In this document: positions 23,105 to 30,365 of the stretch, one piece after another
Layout: every line of letters begins with the position of its first letter
How positions within the stretch are numbered: the first letter of the stretch is position 1
Assembly: GCA_016927125.1 (NCBI GenBank)
Contig: JAFGNG010000212.1
Span: 1 to 30,365, forward strand
Direction: 5' to 3'
From: Planctomycetota bacterium
GTDB taxonomy: Bacteria > Planctomycetota > SZUA-567 > JAFGNG01
Length of the DNA: 30,365 nt
Notes under the pieces: model-generated
Told to the model about the DNA's origin: nothing
The model's input: the letters and a program-made list of their open reading frames with translations, nothing else
The model's database searches: none
Made by a program: the position numbers and the translations under genes

Positions 23105-24334
23105 ATGGTGATAAACAATAAGTCACAGCCAGGCGAAGACCACCCGACCCTGGCGGAGCGCATGGGTGAAATTAACCACAAGCTCCTGGTGCTCTCCGGC
23201 AAGGGTGGTGTCGGCAAGAGCACTATTGCGGTTAATCTTGCTTATTCACTCGCTCTCACAGGCAAGCGCGTCGGCTTGCTGGATGTTGATATCCACGGTC
23301 CCAGTATCCCAAAGCTGCTGGGATTGGATAATCTTCATGTCAAAATCGAGCAAAACCGGATTCTCCCCCTCCGGGTGAGTGAAAACCTGAAGGTCATGTC
23401 GATTGGTTTTCTCCTTAAAAACCCCGAGGAGGCAGTCATCTGGCGCGGCCCGATGAAGGCGGGTGTGATCAAGCAGTTTCTTGGAGATGTGGAATGGGGT
23501 AAACTCGACTACCTGGTGATTGATTGCCCTCCCGGTACCGGCGATGAACCTTTGTCACTCTGCCAACTCCTCGATGATAGCGACGGCGCGGTGATTGTCA
23601 CCACGCCGCAGGAAATTTCCCTGGTGGATGTGCGCAAATCCATTAATTTCTGCCGCCAGCTTAAACTCCCGGTTCTTGGAGTGATTGAGAATATGAGCGG
23701 GTTTGTCTGCCCGCAGTGCGGCGAACTGGTAAATGTCTTTGGCAGCGGCGGCGGTGAAAAGCTGGCCCAGGAGATGGCGGTAAGGTTCCTTGGCCGGATT
23801 CCTCTTGATCCGATGGTGGTAGCGGCTTGCGATGCAGGAAAACCCTACTTAGGCAATCATGCGGAAGGTGAAACCGCTTTGGCTTTTAAACGGGTAATAC
23901 ATCTCTTATTACAAGTTGACAGTGCCTCGGCAAAAGGTATCTTTATGGAAGAAACTGCTATTACCTCCAACCGTAACAATGCAAAGGAGAAGGTTATGAG
24001 AATTGCAATCCCGGTTGCAAATGGCAAACTTGCCATGCATTTCGGCCATTGCCAGGAGTTCGCGCTGATTGACGTTGACCAGAAGAAGAAAGAAATTATC
24101 AAGCAGGATAGTGTCCCCGCCCCGGATCACCAGCCGGGACTGCTCCCCCCCTGGCTTGCCGAACAAGGCGCAAACATGATTATCGCCGGAGGGATGGGTA
24201 GTCGGGCGCAAACCATCTTTGCCGACAACAAGATTGAGGTGCTGGTCGGCGCCCCGGTCGCCTCTCCGGAGAGTATCGCCCAGGCCTTCCTGGACGGAAC
24301 CCTTACCCGGGGCGAGAACGCGTGTGATCATTAA
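23105..24334 (+). CDS. mrp: Mrp/NBP35-type ATPase fused to ORP domain (MrpORP)
   Basis: This 409-residue protein has the order Mrp ATPase then orange-protein domain, as in Desulfovibrio MrpORP. The Mrp part (about 22-275) has Walker A GKGGVGKST (32-40), D-V-D-I-H-G-P-S, D-C-P-P-G-T-G-D-E and the C-x2-C at 202-205 that bridges a 4Fe-4S cluster in the Mrp/NBP35 dimer. A linker of about 22 residues rich in Asn and Lys leads to the NifX/ORP domain from Met298 (M-R-I-A-I-P-V, then H-F-G-H-C). Mrp proteins carry and transfer Fe-S clusters. A GAGGAG site precedes the ATG. An in-frame ATG with its own strong ribosome site lies at the domain border, so the ORP domain may also be made alone. The gene closes the ATPase set. 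Confidence 0.93.
   Translation: MVINNKSQPGEDHPTLAERMGEINHKLLVLSGKGGVGKSTIAVNLAYSLALTGKRVGLLDVDIHGPSIPKLLGLDNLHVKIEQNRILPLRVSENLKVMSIGFLLKNPEEAVIWRGPMKAGVIKQFLGDVEWGKLDYLVIDCPPGTGDEPLSLCQLLDDSDGAVIVTTPQEISLVDVRKSINFCRQLKLPVLGVIENMSGFVCPQCGELVNVFGSGGGEKLAQEMAVRFLGRIPLDPMVVAACDAGKPYLGNHAEGETALAFKRVIHLLLQVDSASAKGIFMEETAITSNRNNAKEKVMRIAIPVANGKLAMHFGHCQEFALIDVDQKKKEIIKQDSVPAPDHQPGLLPPWLAEQGANMIIAGGMGSRAQTIFADNKIEVLVGAPVASPESIAQAFLDGTLTRGENACDH
23984..24334 (+). other. Possible internal translation start releasing a free ORP domain
   Basis: AAAGGAGA at 23983-23990 precedes ATG 23996-23998 (codon 298 of the Mrp-ORP gene) by about 6 nt, an ideal Shine-Dalgarno arrangement. Translation from here would give a 112-residue NifX/ORP domain starting exactly at its first beta-strand, in the same frame and with the same stop. 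It may be a relic of the gene fusion or a working second start. Confidence 0.5.
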
Positions 24335-24363
24335 TAAACCTGTAAATATCTGGAGGTAACTTG

Positions 24364-24915
24364 GTGAAAATAAAGCACCATCACCGGGGAAAATCCTCGG
24401 AGCAAATCATGGATAAAGAAAGCATCTTGTGCGAGCTTACGATCCAGCCGGGACAAGTAATCCTTGACGCCGGCTGCGGCAACGGCTACATGGCCAAGGA
24501 ATTCTCCCGGGCCGTGGGTGAAACTGGAAAAGTCTATGCCGTGGACAGCGATGCCGAGGTAATCGGTCTTCTGCAGCAGGAAACCTCCGGGACCAATATC
24601 GAAGCGCGGGTCGAGGACATCACCAACCTGCAATCTATTGAAGCTGAATCTGTCGATTTGATTTATATGTCAACCGTCTTCCATATGTTTACCAGAGAGC
24701 AGGCGCGGATTTTCCAGGAGCAGGTTTCCCGCCTGCTGAAGCCTGGAGGAAGCTTTGCAATTGTGGAGGTGAATAAGGAAGAACCTTCCCTTGGCCCTCC
24801 CCCTGAGATCAGGTTTTCACCGGAAGAGCTGCAAGCCGTAATAGACCTGGCTCCTAAAGCCACCATCCCTGTGGGGCAATACTGTTACCTGCAAACCTTC
24901 CGGAAGGATCACTGA
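24364..24915 (+). CDS. Class I SAM-dependent methyltransferase
   Basis: The 183-residue product has the core motifs of class I methyltransferases: motif I L-D-A-G-C-G-N-G-Y-M (about 34-43), an acidic V-Y-A-V-D-S-D at the end of strand 2, and the post-motif R-L-L-K-P-G-G-S-F. It lacks extra domains, so the substrate cannot be told; metalloid, tetrapyrrole or small-molecule methylation are all possible. A strong GGAGG lies 7 nt before GTG 24364, which I take as the start; TTG 24361 is an alternative. It starts 29 bp after the Mrp-ORP fusion, without a promoter, so it belongs to that train. The lack of a cobalamin or zinc motif argues against methyl transfer from a corrinoid. Confidence 0.82.
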   Translation: MKIKHHHRGKSSEQIMDKESILCELTIQPGQVILDAGCGNGYMAKEFSRAVGETGKVYAVDSDAEVIGLLQQETSGTNIEARVEDITNLQSIEAESVDLIYMSTVFHMFTREQARIFQEQVSRLLKPGGSFAIVEVNKEEPSLGPPPEIRFSPEELQAVIDLAPKATIPVGQYCYLQTFRKDH

Positions 24916-24981
24916 TTTAGCGCAGGGCGTATTGTTACCGGTAGTTATCAACATACTCTTATCTCCCCCCTCCTATCCCCC

Positions 24982-25011
24982 TTGCGTTATTCTTTAAATT
25001 GTGGTAATAAT
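24982..25011 (+). promoter_or_regulatory. Candidate promoter of the methyltransferase/HgdB-like genes
   Basis: TTGCGT (24982-24987, four of six) is followed after 18 bp by AATAAT (25006-25011, five of six). It lies in the 175-bp AT-rich gap after the methyltransferase at 24364 and would give a leader of about 75 nt. It splits the cluster into two possible transcripts. Confidence 0.4.
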
Positions 25012-25090
25012 TTTTCCCAAGATATTTATTTTGTTCTGTTGGGCAATGACTTATTATCATTTTGACCATAAGTTGGGAAAGGAAGATTTG

Positions 25091-25894
25091 ATGCATACGA
25101 ATGGCTCCATCAAGCTGGATAACGTACAGGAGGTTTACAGCGGGCCGGAAGGGGATTTGTGGGAACTCGTTATGGGCCAGCAGATCCACATCGGTGGCCT
25201 GGCTTCATCCATGGACCTGGCGGAGAAGGCCGGGATCTCCGAAGACACCAAGGGGATTGACCTTTGTTGCTGTAACGGCGCCGGCATGCGGTTCCTGGTG
25301 CGCTTCCGGAAAGTTGCCACGATGATGGGGGTCGATGCGACTGAAAAGGTTATCGCTCATGGCAAGCAGCTTTGCGAGGAAGAAGGCCTGGCGGCTCAGA
25401 TCGCTTTTACCCTGGCGGATGTTACCGCCAGCGGCCTACCCGATGGCGAAGCGGATTTTGTCTGGGGCGAGGATGCCTGGTGTTATGTCGTGGATAAGAC
25501 CAAGCTGGTTTCCGAGGCCCTGCGTCTGGTCAAGCCCGGCGGGACCGTGGCCTTCACCGACTGGGTCGAGGGGGATAAACCTCTCCGTAATGCAGAGGCG
25601 CAAAGGTTCCTGGCCTTCATGAAATTCCCTAATCTCCAGACTCTTGGCGGTTATCAAGAGCTGTTGGAATCCTCCGGCGGCGAAATCCTCCATGCCGAAG
25701 ATACCGGCCGCTTTCCAGCGCACGTTGATCTCTATTTGCAGATGTTGAACATGCAATTGACTTACGATGCCCTTAAAATCATTGGCTTTGACCTGGAAAT
25801 GATGCAGGCCATGGGGCAGGAAATGATGTTCATGCAGGAACTGGCGCACGCCGGTAAGATTGCCCAAGGATTATTCGTTGCCAAAAAGGCCTAA
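25091..25894 (+). CDS. SAM-dependent methyltransferase with Cys-rich motif I
   Basis: This 267-residue protein is a class I methyltransferase of the sarcosine/dimethylglycine-like group. Motif I reads D-L-C-C-C-N-G-A-G (57-65), where most members have one Gly-rich loop without three adjacent cysteines. V-D-A-T (81-84), L-P-D-G-E-A-D-F-V-W-G-E-D-A-W and R-L-V-K-P-G-G-T-V follow. The C-terminal 80 residues are helical with many Met. ATG 25091 follows AAGGAAG by 7 nt; upstream in-frame codons lack a good site. The next gene, an HgdB/BcrC-like subunit, starts 71 bp downstream. The adjacent Cys residues might bind metal or simply vary the SAM site; the sequence does not settle this. Its substrate is unknown and is perhaps linked to that of the reductase-like genes. 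Confidence 0.83.
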   Translation: MHTNGSIKLDNVQEVYSGPEGDLWELVMGQQIHIGGLASSMDLAEKAGISEDTKGIDLCCCNGAGMRFLVRFRKVATMMGVDATEKVIAHGKQLCEEEGLAAQIAFTLADVTASGLPDGEADFVWGEDAWCYVVDKTKLVSEALRLVKPGGTVAFTDWVEGDKPLRNAEAQRFLAFMKFPNLQTLGGYQELLESSGGEILHAEDTGRFPAHVDLYLQMLNMQLTYDALKIIGFDLEMMQAMGQEMMFMQELAHAGKIAQGLFVAKKA

Positions 25895-25965
25895 GGTGAT
25901 TTAAAATCCAAGGAGATGTTTTTACCTGGATTAGTATTGCGCCAATCTCCCGCGATGAGTTGCAA

Positions 25966-26949
25966 ATGAAGAGAATTATATATTCCTGCCCTTTTATCCC
26001 GGCAGAATGGCTTGCTGCCCACGGGTTACATCCCTGTCGGATACTTCCGGGGCATGGACAGGGCCACGATTCGCCCGACACTTTGGCCGGACTCTGCCAA
26101 TACGCGCGGCTTTTTTCAAATTGCGCTTTGCGGGAATCCCCCGGGGCCATTGTCTTTTCCACCCTCTGCGATCAGATGCGCAGGATGGCGGAACTGCTCG
26201 GCCGCCAGACCTCCATTCCGATTTTTCTCTTTAATGTGCCCTCCACCTGGCAAAGCCCGGCGGCCAGGCAAATTTATCTTCATGAGCTTGTTCGCCTGGG
26301 CCGCTTCCTGGTTACGCATGGTGGGGTCGAGCCCAAGCAAGAGTATTTGTCTGAAGTGATGAAAAGCTATGATCGCAAGCGCGAGCAACTCAAAGGATTG
26401 CGTCAGCATCTCTCCGCCCGGCAATTCTCCGAAGCAATTGTAAACTTTCATCGTAGCGGTAGTATTGAAACCAACGCCAACCCGAAAGGGATTGAAGTTG
26501 ATAAGCTCCCGGTAGCTCTCCTCGGCGGGCCTATGTTTGCAGATATTTTTGAGATCTTTGATCTGGTCGCGCAGAATGGGGGTGACATCGCCCTGGATGC
26601 AACCGAGAGCGGGGAGCGGACCTTGCCTGACCGCTTTAATCCTACCAACCTTGAGGATAATCCCTTGGATGAACTCGCCCACGCGTATTTCGGCACTATC
26701 CCTGATGTCTCGCGCCGCCCGAATACTCTGTTATATGAATGGCTGGACCGGATGATTCGCGAGCGGGGAATCCGTGGCATCATCATCCGCTACAACACCT
26801 GGTGTGATCTTTGGCACGCTGAGGTCAGCAGGCTCAAGGAGCATGCCGGGCTGCCCGTGCTGACGCTCCATACCGAGAATACCTATGCCCCTGGCGAACG
26901 CCTCCGCACAGCCACGCGCATCGAGGCCTTTATGGATTTATTAAAATGA
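25966..26949 (+). CDS. 2-hydroxyacyl-CoA dehydratase/BcrC-like subunit (first)
   Basis: The 327-residue product belongs to the HgdB/BcrC/FldB family, whose subunits hold a 4Fe-4S cluster for radical dehydration or low-potential reduction. It starts Y-S-C-P-F-I-P-A-E-W-L-A-A-H-G-L (6-21), typical of the family. The three likely cluster ligands are Cys44 (G-L-C-Q-Y), Cys68 (S-T-L-C-D-Q-M-R-R) and Cys280 (Y-N-T-W-C-D-L-W). ATG 25966 was chosen because family members begin close to this strand; TTG 25960 is also possible. The ribosome site is weak. The stop overlaps the ATG of the second subunit by 4 bp, giving translational coupling and implying a heterodimer. True dehydratases and benzoyl-CoA reductases need an ASKHA activator ATPase, which is not in the window. 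Substrate unknown. Confidence 0.85.
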   Translation: MKRIIYSCPFIPAEWLAAHGLHPCRILPGHGQGHDSPDTLAGLCQYARLFSNCALRESPGAIVFSTLCDQMRRMAELLGRQTSIPIFLFNVPSTWQSPAARQIYLHELVRLGRFLVTHGGVEPKQEYLSEVMKSYDRKREQLKGLRQHLSARQFSEAIVNFHRSGSIETNANPKGIEVDKLPVALLGGPMFADIFEIFDLVAQNGGDIALDATESGERTLPDRFNPTNLEDNPLDELAHAYFGTIPDVSRRPNTLLYEWLDRMIRERGIRGIIIRYNTWCDLWHAEVSRLKEHAGLPVLTLHTENTYAPGERLRTATRIEAFMDLLK

Positions 26950-28322
26950 CTTGCAAACCTGCACGGCTCAGCCTGTGTCAATGGGACCAACGGTACGAGG
27001 AGCTTTACGCCTCCGCTCCCCCGCCCTACCCTTACGGCGGGCCGCTCTGTACCCATGCCGAGGATGGCGATCAACGGTTGACAAAACTGCTGTTTGATAA
27101 TTCCGAGGCCGCTCTGCGGTTGTGGAATTTCCTCCTCAGCGAGGAGGACCGTTTGCAGTCAGCTCGTGACCGTGGCAAAAAACTGGTCGGAGCCATGAAG
27201 GATCTCGGGACCGTGCCGGTAATGGCCTATGCCTTGCCGGAGGTTGTTGCCTTCTACCCGGATGGGGCGTGGTGGATTCCCTGCGTTATGGAATTGAGCG
27301 CCGGGCTGCTCAGCATTGCCGACCGGATGGGCATTGATGAAACCTTCTGTCCGGTGCGGGCTATGCTCGGCGCCTTTGAAACCCAGGCGCATTTTCCTAT
27401 CCCGGACCTCCTGATATGCAGCGTCGGCGCGACCTGCGATGATTTCTCCGCGATTGCACAGCGCCTGGCAGGGATGGGGCACCCGATCCTCTGGTGGGAG
27501 ATTCCCCATCGCCGGTTCCCGGAAGCGGGGGAAGAAGCCGTCACCCTGCCCGGAGGCCTGCAGGCGCCCCGCAGCCAGGTCGAAGTTGTGCGCACTGAAC
27601 TTGAAAGAATTAAATCCGCCTTTAAAGGGCTTGCTGGAGTCCCGCTTACTGATGAGATGCTCGAGCTCAGTATTACTAAAACCAACGAGGTGCGCCGCCT
27701 GCTGGATAGACTTCGCTACTATGCCTATACTGCCACGCCCTGCCCTTTACCAGCGCTGGAGATGTTGATCGCGGAGATGCTGGCGATTCACTTCTGCTCG
27801 GACCAGGATGAGTGCGTCCGGGTTCTGGAGCAGCTTGTCGAGGAGGTCAGAAGCCGCGTTATCGAAGGAACCGGTGTCCTACCGGAGGATAATGTCCGCG
27901 TCTTCTGGGTAAACCCGGTAGCAGATCTGCGCGCGATGAACCTGCTGGAGGATTGCGGCGGGCGCTTGTGCGGCACGGAGTTCCTCTTCTGCCACGCCCT
28001 TGAGCCCATTCCGGAAGACCTGCCGCCGATGGAGGCCCTGGCCTGCTCCGCCCTGGCTGATCCCATGGTAGGGTCGGCCGCGGACCGGGCTGCCAGGATC
28101 CTGGCTGAAATTAAACGCTTCGGCGCGGAAGCTGTGGCGATCTCGCGCATCCCGGGCGCTAGCCATTGCGCTACCGAAGGCACCATCATCCGGGATTATC
28201 TCCAGGCGAGCATGACGCTCCCTATCCTGGAAATCGAAATCCCGCCGATCTGCGACGGGATGGCTGCCTCTATTAAGAACCGGCTCCGGGCGTTGGTGGA
28301 AACCGCCCGGAGCCAAAGATAA
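26946..28322 (+). CDS. 2-hydroxyacyl-CoA dehydratase/BcrC-like subunit (second)
   Basis: This 458-residue protein is the larger partner of the preceding subunit and is more divergent. Family features are E-V-V-A-F-Y-P-D-G (99-107), the triad of probable cluster ligands Cys135 (F-C-P-V-R), Cys164 (G-A-T-C-D-D-F) and Cys408 (S-H-C-A-T-E), and the late R-D-Y-L-Q then L-P-I-L-E-I-E-I (416-431), which packs near the cluster. Further cysteines (337, 342, 349, 367) occur and may hold another centre. The length is longer than the smaller BcrC-type subunit and fits the alpha-like partner. The ATG overlaps the previous stop (ATGA), so translation is coupled and stoichiometric expression is likely. The gene converges on the leftward gene at 28330 with 7 bp between. 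Double-cubane proteins of this superfamily act in reductions other than dehydration, so the reaction is open. Confidence 0.82.
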   Translation: MTCKPARLSLCQWDQRYEELYASAPPPYPYGGPLCTHAEDGDQRLTKLLFDNSEAALRLWNFLLSEEDRLQSARDRGKKLVGAMKDLGTVPVMAYALPEVVAFYPDGAWWIPCVMELSAGLLSIADRMGIDETFCPVRAMLGAFETQAHFPIPDLLICSVGATCDDFSAIAQRLAGMGHPILWWEIPHRRFPEAGEEAVTLPGGLQAPRSQVEVVRTELERIKSAFKGLAGVPLTDEMLELSITKTNEVRRLLDRLRYYAYTATPCPLPALEMLIAEMLAIHFCSDQDECVRVLEQLVEEVRSRVIEGTGVLPEDNVRVFWVNPVADLRAMNLLEDCGGRLCGTEFLFCHALEPIPEDLPPMEALACSALADPMVGSAADRAARILAEIKRFGAEAVAISRIPGASHCATEGTIIRDYLQASMTLPILEIEIPPICDGMAASIKNRLRALVETARSQR

Positions 28323-28329
28323 TCGTAGA

Positions 28330-30365
28330 TTATTGACTATGCGCTGCCAGCAAGGCATCAAACTGTTCCAGGGTGATGCCCTCCCTGCGGACTATATGCC
28401 CCTCGTCAACAACAATCAGCCATGGCATGCTGCTGACGCCCCAGCTTCTCAACAATTTATCGCGTTTTATTTTTTCCTCGGGAACTTTGCCGATCGGTAT
28501 GGTTACCCCGGCCTGTTCCGCCCAATCCTGTACGTCTGCTTCATCCGCAAGCGCGCCTTGGACGGATAAGAGGATCACATTCTTCTGGGCCAGTTCTTCG
28601 GCCCGGCCGGCAAGGATCGTAATCATCCGGCGCGATGGCCGTTGCTCCATATCCCAGAAGCAGATTACAACCCGCTTGCCCTGGGCAAGTTCCGAAGCGG
28701 GCTGCAGGCCGAAGTCCTCCAGGCTGGGCAAAGGTTTGCCTAGCAGCGAGGTTGCTTCCGGCACCTGCGGCCGCTGGCCGGGGTACTGGCCAAGGACGAC
28801 CTTGATCTCCGTGTCCCCACCCTGAGCCCTGACCATGCCATTCTGGTTATTACCACCGCGCAAATGGGCATTAACCTGGAGCTCGCCGGCAACAATATTG
28901 TCGATCTTGAATTTACCTTCCTTATCGGTCTGGGCCTGGCGGTGCGGCTGCTTGTCGCCGTAAACATATACCTCCGCCCCTTCTACCAGTTTGTCATCCG
29001 CGTCCACCACTGTCCCTGAAATTGACAGGATGGCCATCGGCAGGACCAGGGTTTCCAGTTCGATCTTTTCAGCCTCATCTTCAGCCAGTTGATGGTTGGT
29101 CCTGGCCTGTCCATACCCCTCCGCTTGCGCATTAACATCATATCTATACCCGGTAGGAATGGCGTTCAGTTCATACCGCCCTTCTGCGTCAACCTTAATC
29201 CTGCCCTGGGTCAGAGTGGAGCCATACCTGCCGCTATTTAACATGATGTATACCTGCGCGTCGGGAAGGGGCTTATCATTTTCGTCGGTTACCTGGCCGG
29301 TAAAGGTGGCGGCGGGCGCAAGGTTCAGCTCAATCGGTTTGGCTTCATCTTCAATCGCATAGGTCGCGGCAAGGTTATTTTTTTGATCACGGGCAACCAG
29401 GATAAGTTGCATGTCCTCCATCCCTCCCCAACGTTGCGCGGTGGTGGTGAACTTGCCTTCCTTGTCAGTGGTTGCACCTTGTCCGCCCGAGGGGAGAATC
29501 TTGATATTCACTCCCGCAAGTGGCTTGCCATCAGGATTCATTATCGTCCCGGTAATCTTCGGCTGAACCTTCAGTTGCGCTTCTTTCCGGGTGGTTTCTC
29601 CAGCAACTAACGTAATCTGTTCATTGGGCTGGTAATTAAGATATCCCTCTTTACCTATATAATTAAGCCGGTATTCACCCGGCAGCAGGCGGATGCGGGC
29701 AATGCCTTCCTTATCAGTCATACCGGCAAAGTACTCCTGGGGGGCTTCCCTGTATACACTGACTTGCGCGCCAGAGAGAGGGGCATTATCCGCTTCAGCC
29801 GTAACTACAACCTCGAAGACTACGCCCTTTTCTAACTCTATTTTTATATCCGCTTTCGTCTCGCCCGCCTTGGTTTCAACCATCACCGGCGTTGTGATCC
29901 ATTCCGGGGTTTCGTTCGTGGAGGGGATTAATGTAAGTTTGTATTTACTCTCCTCAAGATTGGTGATCTTGAAACTGCCGTCTTCCGCGGAGACTGCTCG
30001 CGATGGAGTGGTAGCAGACGCCGGAGGGTCTTTCATTGCTATAATTTCAATTCCAGCCCTTGGCTGCCCGCTCTCCTTGACAACCACCTTGCCTTCAATG
30101 ACCGCCTCGGGAGGCAAAACGATCTTGATATCCTCCTGCCCGGCAGCATAAGTACACTTGAATTCCCCCTGGGGATTCTTCATGGTAAAGATACCGGCCT
30201 TGCCCGGGGCCTTGACTATGAACTCTGCCTTGGCGTCGACCGGGATATTGGCAAACTTGAATTTGCCCTCGGCATCCGTCTTGGTTATCACATGTTCAAT
30301 TCGGTAGAGCGGTCCCCGCCGCGGTTCGTCCTCGTTTTGTATGAGAGCGCTTACCTCGGCCCCGG
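28330..30365 (-). CDS. Carboxypeptidase-regulatory-like repeat protein with thioredoxin-like end, N-terminus cut
   Basis: The frame is open from the right window edge to a stop at 28330, about 677 residues, with no start in the window. Six carboxypeptidase-regulatory-like modules of about 75-100 residues follow one another, each with G-x-V, G-A-x-V or similar and the signature T-D-x-E-G-K-F (for example K-T-D-A-E-G-K-F-K-F). The last 150 residues resemble a redoxin or thioredoxin fold (V-V-I-C-F-W-D, then W-G-V-S-S-M-P-W-L-I-V-V-D) with cis-Pro kept. The active-site C-x2-C is replaced by a segment without cysteines. In Planctomycetes such modules occur at the C-terminus of BlaR1-type M56 metallopeptidases and outer-envelope proteins. 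The missing N-terminus would settle this. Probably periplasmic. Confidence 0.82.
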   Translation of the reverse strand, partial: GAEVSALIQNEDEPRRGPLYRIEHVITKTDAEGKFKFANIPVDAKAEFIVKAPGKAGIFTMKNPQGEFKCTYAAGQEDIKIVLPPEAVIEGKVVVKESGQPRAGIEIIAMKDPPASATTPSRAVSAEDGSFKITNLEESKYKLTLIPSTNETPEWITTPVMVETKAGETKADIKIELEKGVVFEVVVTAEADNAPLSGAQVSVYREAPQEYFAGMTDKEGIARIRLLPGEYRLNYIGKEGYLNYQPNEQITLVAGETTRKEAQLKVQPKITGTIMNPDGKPLAGVNIKILPSGGQGATTDKEGKFTTTAQRWGGMEDMQLILVARDQKNNLAATYAIEDEAKPIELNLAPAATFTGQVTDENDKPLPDAQVYIMLNSGRYGSTLTQGRIKVDAEGRYELNAIPTGYRYDVNAQAEGYGQARTNHQLAEDEAEKIELETLVLPMAILSISGTVVDADDKLVEGAEVYVYGDKQPHRQAQTDKEGKFKIDNIVAGELQVNAHLRGGNNQNGMVRAQGGDTEIKVVLGQYPGQRPQVPEATSLLGKPLPSLEDFGLQPASELAQGKRVVICFWDMEQRPSRRMITILAGRAEELAQKNVILLSVQGALADEADVQDWAEQAGVTIPIGKVPEEKIKRDKLLRSWGVSSMPWLIVVDEGHIVRREGITLEQFDALLAAHSQ

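Noticed and set aside
25916..25969. A 17-codon frame ending in ATGA overlap with the first HgdB-like gene, as a leader peptide
   Set aside because: The AAGGAG site directly abuts its ATG with no spacing, so efficient initiation is unlikely and there is no other support.
28319..28333. ATAATC-GTA-GATTAT hairpin between convergent genes as a terminator
   Set aside because: The stem is only six pairs, mostly A-T, with no T-run on either strand.
1..30365. CRISPR arrays, insertion sequences, tRNA or rRNA genes
   Set aside because: No spaced direct-repeat array, transposase-like frame, terminal inverted repeats or tRNA-like cloverleaf was recognised on either strand by reading.

Overview
The window looks like a chromosome fragment of an anaerobic bacterium of the PVC superphylum (Planctomycetota, Lentisphaerota or a relative). 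The evidence is the mix of gene families: an ECF sigma factor carrying a transmembrane segment and a long C-terminal extension, secreted CBM9-like proteins, a PEP-CTERM-anchored protein, a protein made of carboxypeptidase-regulatory-like modules, and many 4Fe-4S and radical-SAM proteins with no oxygen-respiration genes. The phylum is inferred from family content, because no rRNA or ribosomal protein gene is present. Both ends cut through genes.

Region 1 (1-12.6 kb) mostly concerns the cell envelope. It holds a truncated multi-pass membrane protein, a secreted beta-helix-like protein, a coupled pair of secreted or anchored proteins (2201-3858), a PaaK/CapK-type adenylate-forming enzyme, a leftward pair of a radical SAM protein and a lipoprotein alpha/beta-hydrolase, the membrane-tethered ECF sigma factor, and a secreted metallophosphoesterase with a CBM9-like C-terminus.

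Region 2 (12.7-16.5 kb) has a compact two-gene operon of a methylmalonate/malonate-semialdehyde-type CoA-acylating dehydrogenase and an iron-type alcohol dehydrogenase. It has a recognisable sigma70-type promoter and a textbook terminator, and is followed by a PEP-CTERM protein.

Region 3 (16.5-24.9 kb) is the most interesting part. A DUF134 regulator is transcribed leftward from a perfect-consensus promoter, face to face with a rightward gene train. The train encodes a small Cys-rich protein, a DUF5320 protein, a NifX/ORP-like protein, a DUF89 protein, a flavin-binding PPOX-fold protein, a COG0731-type radical SAM protein, two MinD-type ATPases each with two 4Fe-4S motifs, a J-domain/methyltransferase fusion lying between those ATPases, an Mrp ATPase fused to an ORP domain (MrpORP type), and a methyltransferase. 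The ATPase and ORP content resembles the orange-protein (ORP) cluster of Desulfovibrio, so a role in building or delivering a metal-sulfur cofactor is the best inference.

Region 4 (24.9-28.3 kb) continues in the same direction, probably from its own promoter. It has a methyltransferase with an unusual Cys-rich motif I and two translationally coupled subunits of the 2-hydroxyacyl-CoA dehydratase/benzoyl-CoA reductase (HgdB/BcrC) family. Each subunit keeps three family-type cysteines, but no activator ATPase gene is present. Regions 3 and 4 together could be an Fe-S assembly module serving an undescribed low-potential reductase or dehydratase; that link is inference. The right end (28.3 kb to the edge) is a leftward, truncated protein of repeated carboxypeptidase-regulatory-like modules ending in a thioredoxin-like domain without its active-site cysteines.
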